From NCBI GenBank assembly GCA_905221605.1, contig CAJNDS010001112.1:1132972-1196971 (forward strand): a stretch of DNA of 64,000 bases, read 5' to 3'. Below are positions 57,685 through 64,000 of the stretch, piece by piece. The notes beneath the pieces are model-generated. The model saw only the letters and a program-made list of their open reading frames with translations, did not search any database and was not told where the DNA came from. Source of the DNA: Symbiodinium natans. Its lineage: Eukaryota > Sar > Dinophyceae > Suessiales > Symbiodiniaceae. Made by a program: the position numbers and the translations under genes. Within the stretch, counting starts at the first letter, position 1. Each line of letters begins with the position of its first letter.

Positions 57685-59400
57685 ATGGACGGCGAGTTCC
57701 TGACGGCGGATGAGGCGTCAAACAAGTTGTGGCCTTCTAGCCGCCAGGCGTTGTGGTTCTTACTTTGGTGGAATTTGCTTGTCTTGCCGTTGCATTGCCC
57801 AGCAGGGCATGAGTGGAAGTCCTTCAACAGCAACTCCGAGAAGGGCAACTCATACTTGCACTGCACAGTGCGCGTTCCGAATCCAGACTACGACAGTGAG
57901 GATGAGGACGAGGAGGTTCCAGCGAAGAAGCTGTGCAACAAGAAGCTCACCTGGCGTCGTCCAGGAACGCTTCCAAAGTACCTAGCGAACAACTACACAC
58001 CTGCGCAATATCTTGCTTCTTTGTACTGGTTCGCGTCAGACGCACCCTACAGAACTGCTCGAAAGCAGGCAAAGGTCAGTTCGAAGAACTGGGCTGGGTT
58101 TTTAGCACGTGTTAGAAGCATTTTGTGGCTGTGTGTCGCTCGTTTGAATCCTGCTCAACTCGGCGGCGAAGGCAAAATCGTGTGCATTGACGAGACGTTT
58201 CTCACGAAGAAGAAGCGTTGCAAAGGTGGTTTCCGAGGCCGCCCAACGGCTGGAACCAAAAAGTGTGTGCTGGGCATGCTCGAGTTGGACTTTGAAACTC
58301 GACGAGCCACAGGGCATTGCCTTCTTTTGGAGATTCCGGACAGGAGTGCTCGCACCTTGAAGCTTTTCATTCGAAGACATGTTGTTGCTGGCAGTTTGAT
58401 TTTTACAGACAGCTTCAAGAGTTATGCTTGGTTGTCGAAGCCAGACTCTGGCTTTGTGCATCGCTGCGTGAATCACAAACGCCGTGAGTTTTCCAAAACA
58501 GAAACAATTTTTGGAAAGGAAGTTGTGGTGTCAACGAACGCAGCTGAAGGGCTTTTCGGCCGCTTGAAGGCCTTTTTGCGAGCCAAAGGCGCCAAGAAGG
58601 TGAGTCGAGACAGCTACGGCGGTCTTCTGTCAGAGTTTTTGTGGACTGCAAGCTGTTCACCACGCCAAGTGGATCCCTTTGCGGATTTGCTTGATCAGAT
58701 AAAGTTTTGGCAGGACCAACACCGTGAGAAAGAAAATCATGCTACGTCTTTAAAGGATTCAATTCCGGAGGAGGTGCTCGAGGACTTCCTCAGTGTGTGC
58801 GAAGCACCCGCGCCTGCGAGTCCGCCAGGTGAGGCTCCTGTGCCCGAGGCTCCCGAGGCAGCCCCAGAAGACCTTTCGGTTGAATCTCCATCTGACGTTT
58901 TGTCCCCGTCCGAGACAGCTCCAGAAGAGCCTTTAGCGCATGTTCCCCAGCAAGCTTCTGATCAGGCCTCTTTTCCTTTACCCCTTTCCGAAGCTTGCGA
59001 CAGTGACAGCAGCGATGTGGAACTTGTCTTGGTTCGACCTGCAAAGCGGGCCCGTGCCACTGTCAAACTTGAGAATGTGCTGCAAAATGTCCTGGGGGTG
59101 AAGACAGAACCCGCTGCGAAGCAGTCGCAGGTGGTGAAACAAGAGCCGGCGAAGAAGCTCTGCCCCCAGGATCGTGAGCCACCGAGGAAATTTTGCCCCC
59201 AAGGTCACGACCTCATGTTAAAACCGTTGGGCACGTCGACCTCCTCAAAGCGGGTCGGTCGGAGGGAAATCCCTCTCGTTCATTGGGACAGGGTGTCCTG
59301 TGACTTATGCGGGAGTGTCAAGGAGCAGGATCACACATGGAGATGTGACACCTGCGATTGGGATGTATGCCTAGAGTGTGCATCCCTTGGGCTTTGCTGA
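57685..59400 (+). CDS. IS1595/ISXO2-like DDE transposase with C-terminal zinc finger
   Basis: 571 codons, ATG to TGA, uninterrupted. The N-terminal part has a Cys/His segment (HCPAGHEW, YLHC). The DDE core shows GKIVCIDETF (Asp169), SLIFTDSFKSYAWL (Asp242) and STNAAEGLFGRLKAFLR (Glu288), the order and context of IS1595/ISXO2/Merlin transposases. In between lie GFRGRPTAGTKKCVLGMLE and the ribonuclease H-like beta strands. Residues about 360-440 are Pro/Glu/Ser-rich and 480-510 contain VKTEPA and VKQEPA. The last 65 residues have CPQGHDL, CDLC, CDTC and CLEC, a ZZ/C1-like zinc finger. The long tail is unusual for a bacterial-type transposase and suggests a eukaryotic lineage or a host-adopted gene. 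No terminal inverted repeats were recognised around it. It would act in the nucleus on element ends. Confidence 0.85.
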   Translation: MDGEFLTADEASNKLWPSSRQALWFLLWWNLLVLPLHCPAGHEWKSFNSNSEKGNSYLHCTVRVPNPDYDSEDEDEEVPAKKLCNKKLTWRRPGTLPKYLANNYTPAQYLASLYWFASDAPYRTARKQAKVSSKNWAGFLARVRSILWLCVARLNPAQLGGEGKIVCIDETFLTKKKRCKGGFRGRPTAGTKKCVLGMLELDFETRRATGHCLLLEIPDRSARTLKLFIRRHVVAGSLIFTDSFKSYAWLSKPDSGFVHRCVNHKRREFSKTETIFGKEVVVSTNAAEGLFGRLKAFLRAKGAKKVSRDSYGGLLSEFLWTASCSPRQVDPFADLLDQIKFWQDQHREKENHATSLKDSIPEEVLEDFLSVCEAPAPASPPGEAPVPEAPEAAPEDLSVESPSDVLSPSETAPEEPLAHVPQQASDQASFPLPLSEACDSDSSDVELVLVRPAKRARATVKLENVLQNVLGVKTEPAAKQSQVVKQEPAKKLCPQDREPPRKFCPQGHDLMLKPLGTSTSSKRVGRREIPLVHWDRVSCDLCGSVKEQDHTWRCDTCDWDVCLECASLGLC

Positions 59401-59620
59401 GACCTGTTTGCGAAGCATGGCTTCTGTCAATTACAGGAGGTGAAATTGTTGTGGTGCCAATGCTGCCTAGAATGAAGGATGCTTTGCAGGGCAGTCTGAT
59501 CTGTTTCCCCTGCCGAACAGTCTTCAGTATCTGAACGAGTTGACGTGTTTGCAGCCAGGGTCGTTCATTCTCTTTGTATAGCTTGAGAAGAGAAGCTGGC
59601 GCAACAACAGTTTTGATGCT
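59401..59620. other. 3' flank of the transposase gene
   Basis: No AATAAA-like signal and no inverted repeat matching the 5' side was noticed. Confidence 0.4.
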
Positions 59621-60786
59621 GCGAGGAGAGATTGAAAGCAGTGTCTGCTGGTGTCACTTTTGTCATCCAAAGTTGCCCGTACAGACAAACAACATGTTGC
59701 ATTTTGGAGCAGAGCGGTTAATGATATGCCGGCTGGGTTCATCTGGTGGTGCCTCTAAATCTCCTAAACCTGAAAGAGCAGAGCCTTCGAGATCAAAACA
59801 ACCGTTCTGGCAGTTGGGGGTTGACAGTTTTGGGGTATGCTGGCCGAGATATGGAAAATGTTGTTGCTTCTTGTCGTCCTAAACCTCAAAAAAGCATGTT
59901 GTATCAAAACTTGCAGTTGCGGCAATGCGGTTTGACAGTGTTGTGGTGAGCAGAGCGGTTTTGACGGTTTTTGTGGTATGCTGGCTGAATTTCAAAGAGT
60001 AGTGTCTGCCGGTGTTGCTTTTTGTCATCCAAAACTTGAAAGAACAAAGCCCGCGAGATCAAAAAAACATGCTGTATCAAGTTTTGCAGTTGGGGCAGAT
60101 CGGTTTTGACAGTTTTGTGGTATGCTGGCTGGTGTTGAAAAAGCAATACCTGCTGGTGTTGTTTCTTGTCATTCAAACCTGAAAGAAGAAGATCGAAAAA
60201 CGTGTTGTGTCAAGTTCTGCAGTTGGGGCAGAGCGGTTTTGGAGTATTGTGGTCTGCTGGCTGATTTTTGAAAGAGTAATGTCTGCCGGTGTTGCTTCTT
60301 GTCACCCTAAACCTGAAAGAACAAAGTTTTGGAGATCCAAAAAGCGTGCTGTATCAAATCTGCAGTTGGGGCAGATCGGTTTTGACAGTTTTCTGGTATG
60401 CTGGCTGGTTTTGAAAGTGCTATACCTGTTGGTGTTGCTTCTTGTAACCCTAAACCTCAAAGAAAAAAGCCTTCGAGATCAAAAGAGTGTGCTGTATCAA
60501 TTTTGCAGTTGGGGCAAAGCGTTTTTGAGAGTTCTGTGGTATGCTGGCTGACTTCTGAAAAAGTAATGTCCGCTGGTGTTGTTCTTTTTTCTCACCCTAA
60601 ACCTGAAAGAGCGAAGCCTTCCAGATCACAAGAGCGTGCTGTATACAGTGACCGAGCAGTGTCTTCTGGTGTTGCTTTTTTGTCATCCTAAACCTGAAAG
60701 AGCAGAGCCCTCGAGATCAAAAAAGCGTGCTGTATCAAACATCGCAGTTGGGTGAAAGCGATTTTGACAGTTTTCTGGTATGCTGG
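59621..60786. repeat. Satellite, diverged monomers of about 140 bp, left side
   Basis: Monomers share CAGTTGGGGCAGAGCGGTTT, GTGGTATGCTGGC, TGCTGGTGTTGCTT and CTAAACCTGAAAGAGCA. Divergence increases leftward towards 59621. Confidence 0.9.
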
Positions 60787-63020
60787 CCGAGTTTTGAACA
60801 ATGGCGTTGCTTCTTGTCATCCTAAACCTGAAAGGACAGAGCCCTCAAGATCAAAAAAACATGCTGTATCAAAAATTGCAATTGGGGCAGAGCGGTTTGA
60901 CAGTGTTGTGGTATGTTGGCAAAAGTTCGAAACAGCAACGTCTGCTGGTGTTGCTTTTTGTCATCTTAAACCTGAAAAGAGCAGAGCCCTCGAGATCAAA
61001 AAACCGTGCTGTATAAAACATCGCAGTTGGGTGAGAGCGGTTTTGACAGTTTTCTGGTATGCTGGCCGAGTTTTGAACAATGGTGTTGCTTCTTGTCATC
61101 CTAAACCTGAAAGGACAGAGCCCTCAAGATCAAAAAAACATGCTGTATCAAAAATTGCAATTGGGGCAGAGCGGTTTGACAGTGTTGTGGTATGCTGGCA
61201 AAAGTTCGAAACAGCAACGTCTGCTGGTGTTGCTTTTTGTCATCTTAAACCTGAAAAGAGCAGAACCCTCGAGATCAAAAAAACGTGCTGTATCAAACAT
61301 CGCAGTTGGGTGAGAGCGGTTTTGACAGTTTTCTGGTATGCTGGCCGAGTTTTGAACAATGGTGTTGCTTCTTGTCATCCTAAACCTGAAAGGACAGAGC
61401 CCTCAAGATCAAAAAAACATGTTGTATCAAAAATTGCAAGTGGGGCAGAGCGGTTTGACAGTGTTGTGGTGTGCTGGCAGAAGTTCGAAACAGCAACGTC
61501 TGCTGGTGTTGCTTTTTTGTCATCCTAAACCTGAAAAGAGCAGAGCCCTCGAGATCAAAAAACCGTGCTGTATCAAACATCGCAGTTGGGTGAGAGCGGT
61601 TTTGACAGTTTTCTGGTATGCTGGCCGAGTTTTGAACAATGGTGTTGCTTCTTGTCATCCTAAACCTGAAAGGACAGAGCCCTCAAGATCAAAAAAACAT
61701 GCTGTATCAAAAATTGCAATTGGGGCAGAGCGGTTTGACAGTGTTGTGGTATGCTGGCAGAAGTTCGAAACAGCAACGTCTGCTGGTGTTGCTTTTTGTC
61801 ATCCTAAACCTGAAAAGAGCAGAACCCTCGAGATCAAAAAAACGTGCTGTATCAAACATCGCAGTTGGGCGAGAGCGGTTTTGACAGTTTTCTGGTATGC
61901 TGGCCGAGTTTTGAACAATGGTGTTGCTTCTTGTCATCCTAAACCTGAAAGGACAGAGCCCTCAAGATCAAAAAAACATGTTGTATCAAAAATTGCAAGT
62001 GGGGCAGAGCGGTTTGACAGTGTTGTGGTATGCTGGCAGAAGTTCGAAACAGCAACGTCTGCTGGTGTTGCTTTTTTGTCATCCTAAACCTGAAAAGAGC
62101 AGAGCCCTCGAGATCAAAAAAACGTGCTGTATCAAACATCGCAGTTGGGTGAGAGCGGTTTTGACAGTTTTCTGGTATGCTGGCCGAGTTTTGAACAATG
62201 GTGTTGCTTCTTGTCATCCTAAACCTGAAAGGACAGAGCCCTCAAGATCAAAAAAACATGTTGTATCAAAAATTGCAAGTGGGGCAGAGCGGTTTGACAG
62301 TGTTGTGGTATGCTGGCAGAAGTTCGAAACAGCAACGTCTGCTGGTGTTGCTTTTTTGTCATCCTAAACCTGAAAAGAGCAGAGCCCTCGAGATCAAAAA
62401 AACGTGCTGTATCAAACATCGCAGTTGGGTGAGAGCGGTTTTGACAGTTTTCTGGTATGCTGGCCGAGTTTTGAACAATGGTGTTGCTTCTTGTCATCCT
62501 AAACCTGAAAGGACAGAGCCCTCAAGATCAAAAAAACATGTTGTATCAAAAATTGCAAGTGGGGCAGTTGACAGTGTTGTGGTATGCTGGCAGAAGTTCG
62601 AAACAGCAACGTCTGCTGGTGTTGCTTTTTTGTCATCCTAAACCTGAAAAGAGCAGAGCCCTCGAGATCAAAAAACCGTGCTGTATCAAACATCGCAGTT
62701 GGGTGAGAGCGGTTTTGACAGTTTTCTGGTATGCTGGCCGAGTTTTGAACAATGGTGTTGCTTCTTGTCATCCTAAACCTGAAAGGACAGAGCCCTCAAG
62801 ATCAAAAAATCATGTTGTATCAACAGTTGCAATTGGGGCAGAACGGTTTGACAGTGTTGTGGTATGCTGGCAGAAGTTTGAAACAGCAACGTCTGCTGGT
62901 GTTGCTTTTTGTCATCCTAAACCTGAAGGAACGGAGCCCTCGAGATCAAAAAGCACGTGTTGTATCAACTCTTGCAGTTGGGGCAGAGCGTTTTTGACAG
63001 TTTTCTGGTATGCTCGCTGA
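60787..63020. repeat. Satellite core: eight dimers of about 280 bp (higher-order repeat)
   Basis: A-type monomers (GAGTTTTGAACAATGG) start their ATGG at 60801, 61080, 61359, 61639, 61918, 62198, 62478 and 62752, so dimer periods are 279, 279, 280, 279, 280, 280 and 274. The 274-bp unit has a 6-base deletion near 62565. B-type monomers carry GTTCGAAACAGCAACGTC. Dimers are far more alike than the A and B halves are to each other. Where the period is 279, frames remain open for over 200 codons, but this is a repeat effect. Confidence 0.95.
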
Positions 63021-63054
63021 GTTTTGAAAGAATAGTAAAGGGGTCGGGCTGGCC

Positions 63055-63335
63055 TGTACCTGAACCACCCCCAACCCCTAACCTTAAGGCTCCAAGCCGG
63101 GCAGTTTCTGGCTTAAGGCTGCAGGGTCGGGTAGTCTTTGGCTTAAGGCTGCAGAGCTGGGCAGTCTTGGGCTTAGGGCTCCAAGCTGGGCAGTCTCTGG
63201 CTTAAGACTTTGGCTTAAGGGCAGTCTTTGGTTTGAGGCTCCAGGCCGCGCAGTTTTTGGCTTAGGGCTCTAGGCAGTCTTTGACTTAAGGTTTCAGGCC
63301 GGGCAGTCTCTGGCGGTAAGGCTTCAGGCTTTGGC
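63055..63335. repeat. Minisatellite, about 36-40 bp (GGCTCCAAGCCGGGCAGTCT)
   Basis: Six to seven imperfect copies of GGCTCCA(A/G)GC(C/T)GGGCAGT(C/T)T(C/T)TGGCTTAA interrupt the satellite. Confidence 0.9.
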
Positions 63336-63920
63336 CTGTTGGTGTTGCTTCTTTTCATCCTCAACCTGAAAGGGCAGAGGGGTATTGAGAGTATTGTGGT
63401 ATGCTGGCTGAATTTTGAAAGAGCAGTGTTTGCTGGTGTTGCTTTTTGTCTTCTTGTCGTCCTAGAACTGAAGGAAAAAAAACTTTAAGGATCCCAAAAA
63501 CATGCTGTATTCAAGTTTTCAGTTGGGGCAGAGCGGCTTTGACAGTATTGTGGTATGCTGGGAGAACTTTGAAACAGCAACGTCTGGTGGTGTTGCTTCT
63601 TGTCATCCAAAACTTGAAAGAACAAAGCCCTCGAAATCAAAAAAACGTGCTTTATCAATTTTGGCAATTGGGGCAGAGGGGTTTTGACAGTATTGTGGTA
63701 TGCTGGCAATTTTGAAAGAGCAGTGTCTGCTGGTGTTGTTTCTTGTCATCCTAAACCTGAAAGAGCAAAGCCCTCCAGATCAAAAGAACGTGTTGTATCA
63801 ACTCTTGCAGTTGGGGTAGAGCAGTTTTGACAGTATTGTGGTAAGCTGGCTTTGAAACCGCAACGCCTGCTTGCTGGTGTTGCTTTTTGTCATCCAAAAC
63901 TTGAAAGAACAGAGATTGTG
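63336..63920. repeat. Satellite, diverged monomers of about 140 bp, right side
   Basis: Four or so monomers similar to those left of the core, without A/B dimer regularity. Beyond about 63910 the sequence changes to short GTTCCAGCC words up to the window end. Confidence 0.9.
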
Positions 63921-64000
63921 GCTTTTGCATGGTTTCGCAAGACAGAAGGCTTTGTTCCAGCCGAGGGCTTGTTCCAGCCAGGGCGTTTTCCAGCCCCTGG

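Noticed and set aside
60752-62641. Long plus-strand ORFs (up to about 258 codons) in the satellite
   Set aside because: They consist of repeated 93-residue blocks and exist only where the dimer length is 279 bp (a multiple of three); they end where it is 280 or 274. The minus strand shows the same effect.
1-64000. Dinoflagellate spliced-leader gene or relic, rRNA or tRNA genes
   Set aside because: I looked for the spliced-leader core and for tRNA-like or rRNA-like blocks on both strands by eye and saw none; the only tRNA-like signal is the 13-base primer-binding site. An automated covariance search would be decisive.

Overview
The window looks like nuclear DNA of a dinoflagellate, most likely a Symbiodiniaceae-type alga. 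This is inferred from the kinds of element present, not from a marker gene. TTTAGGG-type repeats are scattered internally, almost everything recognisable is retrotransposon, and the Copia, LINE and tyrosine-recombinase elements carry extra methyltransferase-like domains and C-terminal Cys/His fingers. No rRNA, tRNA, spliced-leader gene, CRISPR array or bacterial-style operon was seen. Only one ORF, a transposase, reads as an intact free-standing gene.

Layout. 1-9.68 kb: non-coding sequence with interstitial telomere-type repeats in both orientations, AT and TAG microsatellites, an 18-bp-arm hairpin and one gene fragment (8.1-8.5 kb). 9.68-18.19 kb: a complete minus-strand Copia element (Copia-1) with 135-bp LTRs, 5-bp target duplication, primer-binding site, gag and pol. 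18.2-26.4 kb: telomere-type and other repeats, a pair of long direct repeats, and an eroded minus-strand block with LINE-like fragments.

27.1-49.5 kb: a nested stack, all on the minus strand. An older Copia (Copia-2) forms the backbone. It is split by (i) a 5'-truncated LINE (27130-32437, 15-bp target duplication) that carries RT, RNase H, Cys/His fingers and a third, kinase-like ORF; (ii) a tyrosine-recombinase retrotransposon (32736-41971) with split direct repeats A1-ORFs-B1-A2-B2, encoding recombinase, gag, a C5-methyltransferase-like domain, RT and RNase H; (iii) a second, truncated element of the same RT family (about 48.3-45.3 kb). The recombinase gene is itself interrupted by a 440-bp LINE tail with a 19-bp target duplication.

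49.5-64 kb: tandem repeats. These are a G/C-rich short-repeat field with a 522-bp duplication, a four-and-a-bit-copy array of about 1-kb units with alternating lengths of 1019 and 997 bp, an intact 571-aa IS1595/ISXO2-like DDE transposase gene, and a satellite of about 140-bp monomers organised centrally into about 280-bp dimers.

The genes do not form a host pathway. They are the machinery of several generations of mobile elements inserted into one another. Most are broken. Copia-1 and the plus-strand transposase are the two that look recently functional.
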